DNA of 64,000 nucleotides from Scatolibacter rhodanostii (GCF_900197595.1 NZ_FZLO01000005.1:1-64000), one strand, 5' to 3'. Shown: positions 8,489-17,365, counted from the stretch's first letter. Program-made: numbers and translations. The notes: a model not told the origin generated them from the letters alone.

Positions 8489-8903
8489 GGTAATTGGTGC
8501 CGTCAGCCGTAAGCTAAAACAAGTTTATGGTCATACGGTTTATGGCGCAGAAAAGCCGATGCAGGAATTTAAGACACCCTCTTTTTTGATTACTTTATTG
8601 GATATGTCTGATACAGCAAAACTAGGAAAGCGGTTTAGCCGCCAAATTGCACTTAATATTCAGCACTTTTCGGAAAATGAAGAGAATTTAGTGGAAGCGT
8701 GGACTATTTCCGGCACAATTCTGAAAGAGTTGGAATGGCTAACGCTACCAAACAATGACCTCATTAGAGCAGAAGCGATGCGATGTGAAGTGATAGACGG
8801 CACATTAAACGCTTTTTTGACGTATACACTTCCAATGACAGAAAAAGTAGTGGCCGAACCCGATATGGAAAATTTAGAGCTTATCGCAAGAAAGGAACCG
8901 TAA
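8478..8903 (+). CDS. XkdJ/YqbJ-like minor structural protein
   Basis: A 141-residue protein in the XkdJ slot just before the sheath. It has a helical start (VNEVIGAVSRKLKQVYG), a central beta pattern (PSFLITLLDMSDTAKLG) and a FLTYTLPM C-terminal strand, which resembles tail-terminator folds. ATG 8478 has AAAGGGG upstream and overlaps the XkdI-like stop. The likely role is capping the tail tube; this is inferred from order. Confidence 0.65.
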   Translation: MVNEVIGAVSRKLKQVYGHTVYGAEKPMQEFKTPSFLITLLDMSDTAKLGKRFSRQIALNIQHFSENEENLVEAWTISGTILKELEWLTLPNNDLIRAEAMRCEVIDGTLNAFLTYTLPMTEKVVAEPDMENLELIARKEP

Positions 8904-8904
8904 T

Positions 8905-9084
8905 ATGGCAAAAGCAAACCTTGAAAAAGAGGAATCAGTATTTTCTAAAAATCAGCTTTTACAAGCAAAGCGATTTAAAGAAAAAACAGACATTTTGCAA
9001 GCAGTGCTAAACGAGAAAGAAAACTATACGATTGAACAAGCAGAAAAGCTTATCAATCAATTTTTACAAAGGAGGCTAAAATAA
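8905..9084 (+). CDS. Small conserved protein upstream of tail sheath
   Basis: A 59-residue protein, ATG 8905 to TAA 9082-9084, whose stop overlaps the sheath ATG (TAATG). Segments FSKNQLLQAKRFKEKTDILQAVL and YTIEQAEKLINQFL match a short helical protein that nearly always precedes XkdK-type sheath genes in Firmicute prophages. Its function is not known to me. AGGAGG within its last codons is the ribosome site for the sheath gene. Confidence 0.75.
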   Translation: MAKANLEKEESVFSKNQLLQAKRFKEKTDILQAVLNEKENYTIEQAEKLINQFLQRRLK

Positions 9085-10397
9085 TGGCTTTAGGTGGCGG
9101 AACATTTCAAACAATCAATAAACCTTTGCCAGGTATTTATCACAATTTTGTGAGTGCGGCAAAAGTAGGAAGCACACTTTCAGAAAGAGGGACAGCTGCA
9201 GTACCTTTCATCGGAGACTGGGGTGCTGAAGAGACAGTTATAAAACTAACAGCAGAAGATTTCCAAAAAGATTCTTTAGAGATTTTGGGGTATTCGGTAG
9301 ACAATCCTAAGCTTGTCATGTGGCGAGAGCTGTTTCGTCATGCCAATACCGTCTATGCATATCGGCTCAACGGTGGCGCAAAAGCAGAAAATATCTTTTG
9401 CACAGCAAGATATGGCGGTATAGGAGGGAATCATCTAAAGACGGTGATTTATGCCAATGTAGACAATCCGTCACAATTTGACGTGTGCACGTATTTGGAT
9501 ATTACTTTGGTAGATAAACAGACGGTGCAAGATATCAGTGAACTGCATAGTAATGAATACGTCACCTGGAAAAAAGAAGTGGAGCTCAAGACAGAAGCAG
9601 GAGTTCCACTGGTGAATGGGACAAATGAAATCGCATCAGCTGCAGGATATCAGAATTTTCTCGGCGTAATGGAAAGCTATCATTTTGACGCTTTATGCTG
9701 TCCTTCAGAAGATGATACAGTCAAAGCTCTTTTTGTGGCTTATACAAAACGACTCCGGGAAGAAACGGGGGTAAAATTTCAGACTGTTTTATTCCAGCAT
9801 TCCACGGCCGACTATGAAGGTGTTATATCCGTTGAAAATGAGATAGAAAGCGGAGATACATCTGTGTTGACAAAAAGCGGATTAATTTACTGGGTGACTG
9901 GTATGATTGCCGGTTGTACGGTAAATGAGTCTAATACCAACTGTAAATATGACGGCGAACTAAGCGTAAAAGCGGACTATACGCAGGAGCAGCTTGCAGA
10001 AGCTCTTAATACAGGTAAGTTTGTCCTGCACAATGTCAGCGGCGATATTAGGGTGCTAGAGGATATCAATACACTAGTGACCTACACGGAAGAAAAAAAT
10101 ATTGATTTTAAGCAAAATCAAGTGGTTCGAGTGCTTGACCAGATTGCTAACGATACGGCTACAATCTTTGCACAGAAATATCTTGGCAAAGTCCCAAATG
10201 ATGCTGCCGGAAGAACCAGCTTGTGGAATGATATTCTGCGCAATCGCCAGCAGCTTGAAGAGATAAGGGCCATAGAGAACTATGACAAAGAATCTTTGGT
10301 TATAGAGGCATATGGCAAAAAAGCAGTAGTGGCAAAAGAAGCTGTACAGGTTATTAATGCAATGACACAGCTTTATATGACAACAACCGTTGAATAA
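9084..10397 (+). CDS. xkdK: Contractile tail sheath protein, XkdK-like
   Basis: A 437-residue tail sheath subunit, usual length for PBSX XkdK. The start ALGGGTFQTINKPLPGIYHNF is the family's hallmark N-terminal arm; the C-terminal half has VNAMTQLYMTTT, the strand exchanged between subunits. It polymerises around the tube and contracts on infection. Its presence shows a contractile (myovirus or tailocin type) tail. The frame is intact and translation is coupled to the upstream small protein. Confidence 0.93.
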   Translation: MALGGGTFQTINKPLPGIYHNFVSAAKVGSTLSERGTAAVPFIGDWGAEETVIKLTAEDFQKDSLEILGYSVDNPKLVMWRELFRHANTVYAYRLNGGAKAENIFCTARYGGIGGNHLKTVIYANVDNPSQFDVCTYLDITLVDKQTVQDISELHSNEYVTWKKEVELKTEAGVPLVNGTNEIASAAGYQNFLGVMESYHFDALCCPSEDDTVKALFVAYTKRLREETGVKFQTVLFQHSTADYEGVISVENEIESGDTSVLTKSGLIYWVTGMIAGCTVNESNTNCKYDGELSVKADYTQEQLAEALNTGKFVLHNVSGDIRVLEDINTLVTYTEEKNIDFKQNQVVRVLDQIANDTATIFAQKYLGKVPNDAAGRTSLWNDILRNRQQLEEIRAIENYDKESLVIEAYGKKAVVAKEAVQVINAMTQLYMTTTVE

Positions 10398-10409
10398 GGA
10401 GGAATTTAT

Positions 10410-10877
10410 ATGGCTTTTATGAAAGCAATGGATGTCTTGTCGGCTTCGTTGGCAGAATGTTATGTGACAATGCAAGGGCAGCGGTATAAGTTTGCCCAAG
10501 CTCTAAACCTAGAAGCAAAAATGGAAAAAACAAAAGATGAAGTGCCGATTTTGGGCAAGACAGGCAAGGGGAATCGCTCTACCGGCTGGAAAGGAACAGG
10601 CTCAGCCACTTTCTATTTCAATACCTCGATTTTCCGTGAACTTTTATATCGTTATAAAGAGAGCGGCGAAGATGTTTATTTTGATATCCAAGTGACCAAT
10701 GAGGACCCGACTTCTTCTGCTGGCCGTCAAACCGTAATCTTAAAAGATTGCAATATGGACAGCGGTATTTTGGCTAAATTTGATGCAGAGGGCGGATATT
10801 TGGAAGAAGAAATGGACTTCACTTTCGAAGATTGGGAAATGCCGGAAAAATTTAAACCGATTCCGGGCATGCAATAA
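10410..10877 (+). CDS. xkdM: Tail tube protein, XkdM-like
   Basis: A 155-residue inner tube subunit, 12 bp after the sheath gene with AAGGAGG. Features include AQALNLEAKMEKTKDEVPI, KTGKGNRSTGWKGTG and a beta-rich C-terminal part ending EDWEMPEKFKPIPG, all typical of XkdM. It would stack as hexameric rings inside the sheath. Confidence 0.92.
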   Translation: MAFMKAMDVLSASLAECYVTMQGQRYKFAQALNLEAKMEKTKDEVPILGKTGKGNRSTGWKGTGSATFYFNTSIFRELLYRYKESGEDVYFDIQVTNEDPTSSAGRQTVILKDCNMDSGILAKFDAEGGYLEEEMDFTFEDWEMPEKFKPIPGMQ

Positions 10878-10899
10878 GAATAAGAAAGGATAATGTGAT

Positions 10900-11313
10900 A
10901 TGGATTTGAAAGCTTTTTTAAGAGAAAATGTTGAGGCAGTTGAGCCGGTAAAGGTGGCAGTGTCAAAACGAATGAAAGATGAAAACGGGGCGCCTGTTCC
11001 ATGGGTAATTGGCTGTATTTCCAGCAACGAGGACAGTATTTTGCGCAAAGAATGCACCAAGACAGTAAAAAAAGGAAAGAAACAATCGGCAGAATTTGAC
11101 TATCCTGCATATCAAACAAAATTAGCCGTTAAATGTATTCAATTCCCCGATCTAGCGGATGCTGTCTTGCAAGACAGTTATGGTGTGATGTGCGCAGAAG
11201 ACTTGCTGAACGCTATGCTTTTGCCGGGAGAGATGAGTGATTTAGCCCAAGCTGTAACCGATATCAATGGGTTTGCCAGTTTTGAAGAAGAGGTAGACGA
11301 AGCAAAAAACTAA
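10900..11313 (+). CDS. xkdN: Tail assembly chaperone, XkdN-like (zero-frame product)
   Basis: A 137-residue protein with N-terminal DLKAFLRENVEAVEP and VSKRMKD blocks of the XkdN/YqbN chaperone family, located between tube and tape measure where G/GT-type chaperones always sit. It ends EEEVDEAKN at TAA 11311. The last codons contain the slippery heptamer A AAA AAC, and the -1 frame stays open afterwards, so a longer frameshift product is expected. Both forms would coat the tape measure during tail assembly. Confidence 0.87.
   Translation: MDLKAFLRENVEAVEPVKVAVSKRMKDENGAPVPWVIGCISSNEDSILRKECTKTVKKGKKQSAEFDYPAYQTKLAVKCIQFPDLADAVLQDSYGVMCAEDLLNAMLLPGEMSDLAQAVTDINGFASFEEEVDEAKN
11304..11310 (+). 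promoter_or_regulatory. Slippery heptamer for programmed -1 frameshift
   Basis: A AAA AAC in the zero frame of the XkdN-like gene, immediately followed by the zero-frame stop TAA. It obeys the X XXY YYZ rule, and the -1 frame downstream encodes the expected chaperone extension. I see no strong pseudoknot by eye. Confidence 0.75.
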
Positions 11314-11486
11314 TCAACGAGGGTGACTATGAAGCGAATATAGCGTACTATTGCTTACACAAATTCCATATGTTGCCCTCGCAATATTTATCTTTACCTC
11401 GTGAAGAAAAAGCGTTTATTGTGGCTGCCATTGAAATCAGAGTAGAAAATGAGAAAAAGGAAGCGGCGAAAGTACGAAAACATTAA
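11304..11486 (+). CDS. -1 frameshift extension of the tail assembly chaperone
   Basis: After a -1 slip at A AAA AAC (11304-11310) the reading continues KKLINEGDYEANIAYYCLHK and then FHMLPSQYLSLPREEKAF to TAA 11484-11486, adding about 60 residues for a fusion of about 195. There is no good start codon or ribosome site for independent translation. The extension, with its LPREEKAFIVAAIEIR helix, looks like the T domain of GT-type chaperones. This is the conserved dsDNA-phage tail frameshift; usage in vivo is inferred. Confidence 0.8.
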   Translation, partial: KKLINEGDYEANIAYYCLHKFHMLPSQYLSLPREEKAFIVAAIEIRVENEKKEAAKVRKH

Positions 11487-11552
11487 TATCCCTAGACTTT
11501 ATTTTAAAATTGGTTTATTATGGTAATATTCAATAATGTTTTGGAGGGTATT

Positions 11553-12215
11553 ATGAACGGTAAAAAAATAGCTGGAATTATTCTCTTGTGTATTACAAGC
11601 TTCGTACTGGTAGTAGAACTTGCAAGGGGCACTCTTGATTTAGTGGAAACGCTTCCGATTACAATTATTTTTATGATAATAGGGCTGATTTTACTTGTGA
11701 GTAAATCTAAGAAACAAAAAGAAGAAAAGCTGATACAAAATCAAGAACGAAATAAAATAAAAAGCAAAGAGGCTCTTGAGCGGGGTACAACTCTCTACTT
11801 AAAACATGCTACAGGTTTGCCATTGGCCGAAGGGACTTTCTGTACTTTGACAGTTAACTTAGACGGATTCAACATTGCGGGCGGCGGGGCTGATTTTAAG
11901 CTTTCAAAAGAAAAAATTACAGTTGTTGATATTGTTTCTGATGTAGATGTCCAAAAGCATTATGTGTCAAGCGCTGGAGGAGCCGTTGGAGGGGCAATTT
12001 TATTTGGTGGTTTGGGCGCGTTGGTTGGAGGAAGAACAAAGGAAAAGACTTCTACGAGTATTACAAATTATTTGATTATCAATTTTCTTAAAGATAATCA
12101 AATTAATAATATCAGTTTTGAAATTCCAGAAAGTGAATATTTTAAGGCGACAACAATGAAGAATCATTTTGGAAGAGCTTTTAGCAACGATACAAAAACG
12201 GCGATAGACCTATAA
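11553..12215 (+). CDS. Membrane protein of unknown function inserted in the tail module (moron-like)
   Basis: A 220-residue protein from ATG 11553 (GGAGGGT upstream). Two membrane helices (GIILLCITSFVLVVEL, ITIIFMIIGLILLV) are followed by a charged coil of about 25 residues. The soluble domain contains SSAGGAVGGAILFGG and LVGGRTKEKTSTSITNYLII. This Gly-rich hairpin plus TNYL strand recurs in small Firmicute membrane/PH-like proteins of unknown role. It is not a tail gene: it sits between chaperone and tape measure, has its own ribosome site and is closed by a strong terminator, the layout of a moron. It may be expressed in the lysogen. I cannot name a function. Confidence 0.65.
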   Translation: MNGKKIAGIILLCITSFVLVVELARGTLDLVETLPITIIFMIIGLILLVSKSKKQKEEKLIQNQERNKIKSKEALERGTTLYLKHATGLPLAEGTFCTLTVNLDGFNIAGGGADFKLSKEKITVVDIVSDVDVQKHYVSSAGGAVGGAILFGGLGALVGGRTKEKTSTSITNYLIINFLKDNQINNISFEIPESEYFKATTMKNHFGRAFSNDTKTAIDL

Positions 12216-12240
12216 AGTATATATAGAAAAAAAACGAAAG

Positions 12241-12268
12241 AAGCACCCTTGCTATTGCGGGGTGCTTT
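12241..12268 (+). terminator. Rho-independent terminator after moron-like gene
   Basis: AAGCACCC (12241-12248) pairs with GGGTGCTT (12260-12267), followed by TCCTTAT. It lies between the inserted membrane gene and the tape measure gene, so it would limit read-through of the insert into the tail operon. Confidence 0.75.
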
Positions 12269-12286
12269 CCTTATATCCAAAAGGAG

Positions 12287-14464
12287 GTGGTAATAATCGG
12301 AACTCTACGCAGCTCGGTAGATTTACAAGACAGAATGACACCTGTTTTTCGTTCAATGATAAGTGTCATGAATTCGGTGATTAATTCTTTCGATTCCTTG
12401 GACAACGCTTCTCAAAGTGCCTTAGATCCTGCACAGATACAATCGGCACAACAAGAATTATCTAAAATGAATGGTGTTTTAGATAACATTGAAAATGAAA
12501 TCTCACAGAATAAGAATGAACAAGAACGTTTTAATAATTCAATTAGAAATGGTCAATCTGCAATGGGAGGGCTTGAAAAGAAAGTTCTTGGTTTAGCAGC
12601 TGCCTATCTATCGGTTCAGAGTGCACAGAAAGTTATTGGGTTATCAGATACTATGACCCAAACAACAGCACGATTAAATATGATGAATGACGGCTTGCAA
12701 ACCACAAAACAATTGCAGGATAAAATTTTCTTGGCCGCAGAGCGTTCTCGTGGTGCCTATCTTAATACAGCTGATGCCGTTTCTAAAATGGGGATTATGG
12801 CTAAAGATGCTTTTGGCAGTAATGATGAACTAATCGCTTTTTCAGAACAACTTAACAAACAGTTTGTTATTGCAGGTACATCTACACAAGGGGTAGATGC
12901 TGCCATGCTTCAGCTTACACAAGCCATGGGTTCAGGGGTGCTTAGAGGGGAAGAACTTAATAGTGTATTTGAACAAGCTCCTACGATTATTCAGACCATT
13001 GCAGATTATATGGACGTTCCCATCGGGCAAATTCGGGACATGGCAAGTGAAGGGCAAATAACTGCCGATATTGTAAAATCGGCACTGCTTTCTGCAGCGG
13101 ATGAAACCAACGCAAAATTTGAGCAGATGCCGATGACCTTTGCACAAATAGGAACCAGCATACAGAATAATGCCCTGATGGCTTTTCAACCAGTATTGGA
13201 ACGATTAAACGAGATAGCCAATAGTGAGCGGTTTCAAAATTTGGTGTCGGGTGTAATAAATGCATTGGTAACTGTTTCAGGCATTGTCATGACAATATTC
13301 GATTTGGTGGCAACGGTTGGCAGTTTTATGTATGATAACTGGTCGATATTAGAACCAATTATTATGGGAGTTGTGAGTGCTTTAATGCTGTATATGTTGT
13401 ACTTAGGTATTTCTAATGTTATGGAGGCAGCAAACAATATTTCCAAAGGTATTGCAGCTGTAAGAGCATACGCAGCCGCAGCTGCAAACACAGCTCTTGC
13501 GGCAGCTGAAAGAAATGAAGCCATGGCAAAGGCGAGTGCCACAGCTGCACAATACGGATTTAATGCAGCACTACTAGCTTCTCCTGTCACATGGATTGTC
13601 CTTGCAATTATTGCTTTAATAGTTGTTATATATGCGGTGGTAGCAGCCATTAACAAAGTAACAGGTTCAACTATTTCAGCTACCGGAATTATTATGGGTG
13701 CGTTTGCATTTGTTGGTGCTGCTATCTGGAACATCATTGTGGGTGTAGTCAATGCAGTAATTGGTATTGGTATTGAACTGTATAATCTGATTGCAACATT
13801 CGCAAATTTCTTTGCGAATGTGTTCAATGACCCTGTTGGTGCAATCATCAATTTATTCAGTGGAATGTTTGACTTTATTCTTGGGATTGTTCAAGCAGCA
13901 GCAAAATTAATTGATACAATACTGAAAACTGATATGGCAGGTGCAGTTGAAGGATTCAGGAATACGGTTGCTGAAAAAACGGCTGAAATTGTTGGCGACC
14001 AAGTTGTCGTTATGGAAAAATTGAATGCTTCTGATTATCAGTTTAGTGGTCTTGACTATGGCGAAGCTTGGGATGCGGGTTATAATTTTGGCGAAGGAAT
14101 AGAAAATAAGGTCGGAAATATGTTTAATCCAGATGACCTTACAAGTAATATTCCAAACCCAGGAGATTATCCTGCCTATGACCTTAGTGGGTACGGTGGC
14201 ACAGCAGGAAACATAGCGGATACAGCTGATAATACCGGACGTATGGCGGACACAATGGACAAATCTGAAACGGAACTAAAATATCTCCGTGAAATTGCAG
14301 AAAGACAGGCAATCAACAAATTCACCACGGCAGAAGTAAAAATTGATATGACAGGAATGCGTAATGAGATTAAGTCAGATGATGATATTGACGGCTTAGT
14401 CTATAAATTCACAAATAAGTTAGAAGAAGTTCTTCTGATTACTGCAGAGGGGGTACCAGTGTAA
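12287..14464 (+). CDS. Tail tape measure protein, XkdO-like
   Basis: A protein of about 725 residues that sets tail length. It has a tape-measure N-terminal domain (LNMMNDGLQTTKQLQDKIF, LNKQFVIAGTSTQGVDAAML, GEELNSVFEQAPTIIQTIAD), then several hydrophobic helices around residues 320-530 and an Ala-rich coil. The translation start is odd: the perfect AGGAGG (12282-12287) overlaps the only canonical in-frame start, GTG 12287. The family start (GT-LR-SVDLQD) begins at codons ATA ATC GGA, at proper spacing. Either a near-cognate ATA/ATC start is used or the ATG has mutated. It is short compared with the roughly 1300 residues of B. subtilis XkdO, implying a short tail. Confidence 0.88.
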   Translation: MVIIGTLRSSVDLQDRMTPVFRSMISVMNSVINSFDSLDNASQSALDPAQIQSAQQELSKMNGVLDNIENEISQNKNEQERFNNSIRNGQSAMGGLEKKVLGLAAAYLSVQSAQKVIGLSDTMTQTTARLNMMNDGLQTTKQLQDKIFLAAERSRGAYLNTADAVSKMGIMAKDAFGSNDELIAFSEQLNKQFVIAGTSTQGVDAAMLQLTQAMGSGVLRGEELNSVFEQAPTIIQTIADYMDVPIGQIRDMASEGQITADIVKSALLSAADETNAKFEQMPMTFAQIGTSIQNNALMAFQPVLERLNEIANSERFQNLVSGVINALVTVSGIVMTIFDLVATVGSFMYDNWSILEPIIMGVVSALMLYMLYLGISNVMEAANNISKGIAAVRAYAAAAANTALAAAERNEAMAKASATAAQYGFNAALLASPVTWIVLAIIALIVVIYAVVAAINKVTGSTISATGIIMGAFAFVGAAIWNIIVGVVNAVIGIGIELYNLIATFANFFANVFNDPVGAIINLFSGMFDFILGIVQAAAKLIDTILKTDMAGAVEGFRNTVAEKTAEIVGDQVVVMEKLNASDYQFSGLDYGEAWDAGYNFGEGIENKVGNMFNPDDLTSNIPNPGDYPAYDLSGYGGTAGNIADTADNTGRMADTMDKSETELKYLREIAERQAINKFTTAEVKIDMTGMRNEIKSDDDIDGLVYKFTNKLEEVLLITAEGVPV

Positions 14465-15156
14465 TGTATCAATTCTATCTCAATGATGTGTTATTTCCGA
14501 TTGCTCCCGGAAGCGTAAAAATTAAAACCAGCAATAAGAACAAGACATTAAACTTGATTAATGACGGAGAAATCAATATCTTAAAGGCACCAGGGCTCTC
14601 TGAAATCAGTTTCAAACTGCTTTTACCCAACGTAGAATATCCCTTTGCTCGCTATGCAAAAGCTGGCAAGGGGACTTTTAAAGAAGGAGCTTATTATTTA
14701 GCTTTGTTCAACAAAATTAAGGCAGAAAGAAAAATAGTACCTTTTGTCATTCTGCGTACACTGGATAATGGCCGTCAGCTTGACTGGGATACATCCATGA
14801 AAGTGAGTATTGAAGATTACACGATTGAGGAAAATGCCAAAGAGGGAATTGACTTCGTGGTCGATTTGAAGCTTAAGCAGTATCGGGAATATGGCACTAA
14901 AATTGTAGTTATTCAGCAGAAAAAAGCTTCGGTGCAAAATAATCGTGATACATCCACCAAACCAGCTGTAAAAAGCTATACGATAAAATCAGGTGATACA
15001 CTATGGGATATCGCTCGCACACAGCTTGGCAATGGTACAAAATGGACAGCAATTTATAATGCTAACAAAATACTAATAGACGATACCGCTCGAAAAAGAG
15101 GGTTGTCTACTGGCGGACACTGGATTTTTCCGGGTACTGTCTTGACAATTCCGTGA
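14464..15156 (+). CDS. xkdP: LysM-containing tail protein, XkdP-like
   Basis: A 230-residue baseplate/tail-hub protein with a C-terminal LysM domain (SYTIKSGDTLWDIARTQLG, residues about 175-230) that may bind peptidoglycan or tail components. The N-terminal part (FYLNDVLFPIAPGSVKIK) is the XkdP/YqbP signature. GTGTAATG overlaps the tape measure stop. The frame is intact. Confidence 0.9.
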   Translation: MYQFYLNDVLFPIAPGSVKIKTSNKNKTLNLINDGEINILKAPGLSEISFKLLLPNVEYPFARYAKAGKGTFKEGAYYLALFNKIKAERKIVPFVILRTLDNGRQLDWDTSMKVSIEDYTIEENAKEGIDFVVDLKLKQYREYGTKIVVIQQKKASVQNNRDTSTKPAVKSYTIKSGDTLWDIARTQLGNGTKWTAIYNANKILIDDTARKRGLSTGGHWIFPGTVLTIP

Positions 15157-15164
15157 GGTGAACG

Positions 15165-16199
15165 ATGAGCAGAGTTTTACAAAATTACGGAAATCAAGTC
15201 ACACAGGGGTATCATAGCTCTCATCATGGCATTGACCTGATTGGCAGTCACGGCGGCACGGATTATGTGGTAGCACATTCTGCCGGAACGGTGACGGCCG
15301 CTGTTTCAGGCTATGGAAATCGTCAAGGTTCTTCCGGTATGACGGCTTATGGAAATTATGTGGATGTAACGCATACAGACGGCAGCTTTACCCGATATGC
15401 CCATTTGCAGTATGTTTCTGTCAGCAAGGGTAAAAAGGTGAATAGCGGCGATGTGCTGGGATATATGGGCAATACAGGAAATTCTTATGGAGCGCATTTG
15501 CATTTTGAATATTGGAACGCTTCGGGAGTGAGAAGTGACCCTACACCATATATTGATGCAGATTTACCGGGACTAAATTCTAGCACAACCGCAAACTCCT
15601 CTAAAGCAAAGGCAGAGAAAGAAACCAAAGATATTACAAAAGTAGTCGTGAAATCTGTGGAGGGCAGTACCGCACAGCATAGCACAGGAAACTTAACTGA
15701 CACAAAAATGCTTTCGGCAGGTGTGGAAATCTTGATTCAAAACGGAGACAAAATCATGCTGCCCTGTGTAAAAGATGATATAACGCTAGAGTCGCACCGC
15801 AAGGGAAGCCCTGCGGTGCTTAAATTTTCCTGTGTGAAAGACAGTAACCTGAACTTTCAAGAGGGAAATGCTGTTTCTTTGCGTGTGAACAAAGCCAATG
15901 TGTTTTATGGTTATATATTCGAGAAAAAGCATTCATCAGATATGCCAGTCATTCAGGTGACTTGCTATGACCAACTCCGGTACTTCAAAAATAAAGATAC
16001 CTACATTTATACCAATAAAAAGTATTCTGATTTGATCCGTATGCTGGTAGGCGATTTTCATTTGGCTCTCGGTACGATTGAAGACACAGGGTATCCGATG
16101 AGCAGAGCAGAAGAAACAACCTTGTTTGATATTTGCGGCAATGCTTCAGATGAAACCGTACTCAATACAGGCAAAGTATTGGTACAGACGACGTGGTGA
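15165..16199 (+). pseudogene. M23 peptidase/XkdQ-like tail hub protein, 3'-truncated at a recombination junction
   Basis: Residues 1-140 form an M23 (LytM-type) zinc endopeptidase with HHGIDL and HLHFEYW metal-site motifs; this would cut cell-wall peptide bridges. Residues about 180-340 begin an XkdQ/gpD-like hub (SAGVEILIQNGDKIML, VTCYDQLRYFKNKDTYIY, AEETTLFDICGNA). XkdQ should continue after LNTGKV with a long conserved second half. Instead the protein stops at TGA 16197 after VLVQTTW. The DNA after about 16187 encodes, in another frame, the second half of an unrelated siphophage tail protein. I read this as a deletion/recombination scar. The peptidase domain could still be made. GAGGTG precedes ATG 15165. 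Confidence 0.75.
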
Positions 16200-17353
16200 T
16201 TACAGGCATACAGGTAACGGAAGATACCGAAGAATCGGACTCACCAACGTTTATGTCAGGAACACCCGGCTATGTGCTTGGAATTGACGGCAATCCTTTT
16301 GTTCAAGCAGGACAGGGACAGACGGTGGCCAATTATCTCGGCGCCAAAATAGTCGGATTGCGGTTTAGACCATTATCCGTGTCGGCATTGTCAGACCCTA
16401 GCATTGAAGCTGGTGACGTAGCTATCGTATCAGACCGCAAAGGCAATTCGTATCGCTGCCATCTATCGAATCTCTCTTTCACTGTGGGGCAAATGGAGAA
16501 CTTTTCATGCGATGCGGCCACGCCCAGCCGCAAAAGTGCAGCCAGTTATTCAGCTGTTACAAAAGCAATTGTAGAGATGCGAAATCGGGTAAAAGTTGAA
16601 ACCACCGCTCGTGAGCAGGCAATCGCTGATTTAACCAATACACTGGCAAACAGTTCAGGATTATTTAGTACAGATGTTACTCAACCGGATGGCTCTAAAA
16701 TCCGCTATGCCCACGATAAAAAGACACTGGCAGAATCCACGATTGTATGGAAGTTTACAGCCGAAGCATGGGCGGTTAGCACAGATGGAGGCAAGACTTA
16801 TCCAACCGGATTTACCATGAACGGTGATATGGTGGCGAGAATGCTATCTGTTGTGGGACTGGATGCAGATTGGATAAAAGCTGGTAATTTAAAGGCACTT
16901 AACGGCAAGACCGAAATTAATATGAATACAGGTGTTGCAAAGCTGACAGGTAGTCTAACCACAGCCAGTAGTGATGGAGTTTATACTGCCGATACATCGG
17001 GCGGTGGCATTTGGGTAAAAAAAGACGGGCAAAATGTAGGGTGGCTTGCTGGTATGAATCATCCGACAGACGGATATATTACATGGTTAAAAACGCAAAG
17101 AATCGATGCAACCTCTATTGATGTAAAAAGTATGTGGATACCTAAGACAGATGGCAAAACATATCAGTTTTTACAATCTAGTGATGACGCAGTTACACTA
17201 AGAAATGTGGGGTCTATAGGTGGGGCATCCGGAGGCATGGATGTTTATGACGTTAAAAAGATGTATCTAAAAGCTGGAAACGGCGGCGAAGTCAAATGGA
17301 AGCAAGTCAGATTAGCGGATGGTGGCACAGCACAAGCATTGTGCTTAGTATAG
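16187..17353 (+). pseudogene. Siphophage-type tail (endopeptidase/spike) protein, 5'-truncated
   Basis: The open frame begins without a ribosome site inside the end of the XkdQ-like gene and reads DDVVITGIQVTE, then YLGAKIVGLRFRPLSVSAL, EAGDVAIVSDRKGNSY, REQAIADLTNTLANSSG, and an ending repeat-like VKSMWIPKTDGKTYQF. These are the C-terminal portion of siphophage minor tail proteins (phi11/TP901-1 Tal or gp58-like), whose N-terminal half is missing. GTG 16193 could be reached by termination-reinitiation (GTGGTGA overlap). About 385 residues remain; the gene would normally exceed 700. It replaces the XkdS/XkdT baseplate region expected in a contractile phage. Confidence 0.75.
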
Positions 17354-17365
17354 GGAGGAATAATT

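Noticed and set aside
11310-11486. Separate small gene after the tail chaperone
   Set aside because: No start codon with a ribosome site; the slippery heptamer and phage precedent favour a frameshift extension instead.
13234-13851. 205-residue open frame on the minus strand inside the tape measure gene
   Set aside because: It is Ala/Ile-rich, has no ribosome site and mirrors the hydrophobic coding strand of an intact conserved gene.
16180-16200. Programmed frameshift joining the XkdQ-like and downstream tail frames
   Set aside because: No slippery heptamer is present, and the two halves belong to different tail-protein families, which points to recombination.
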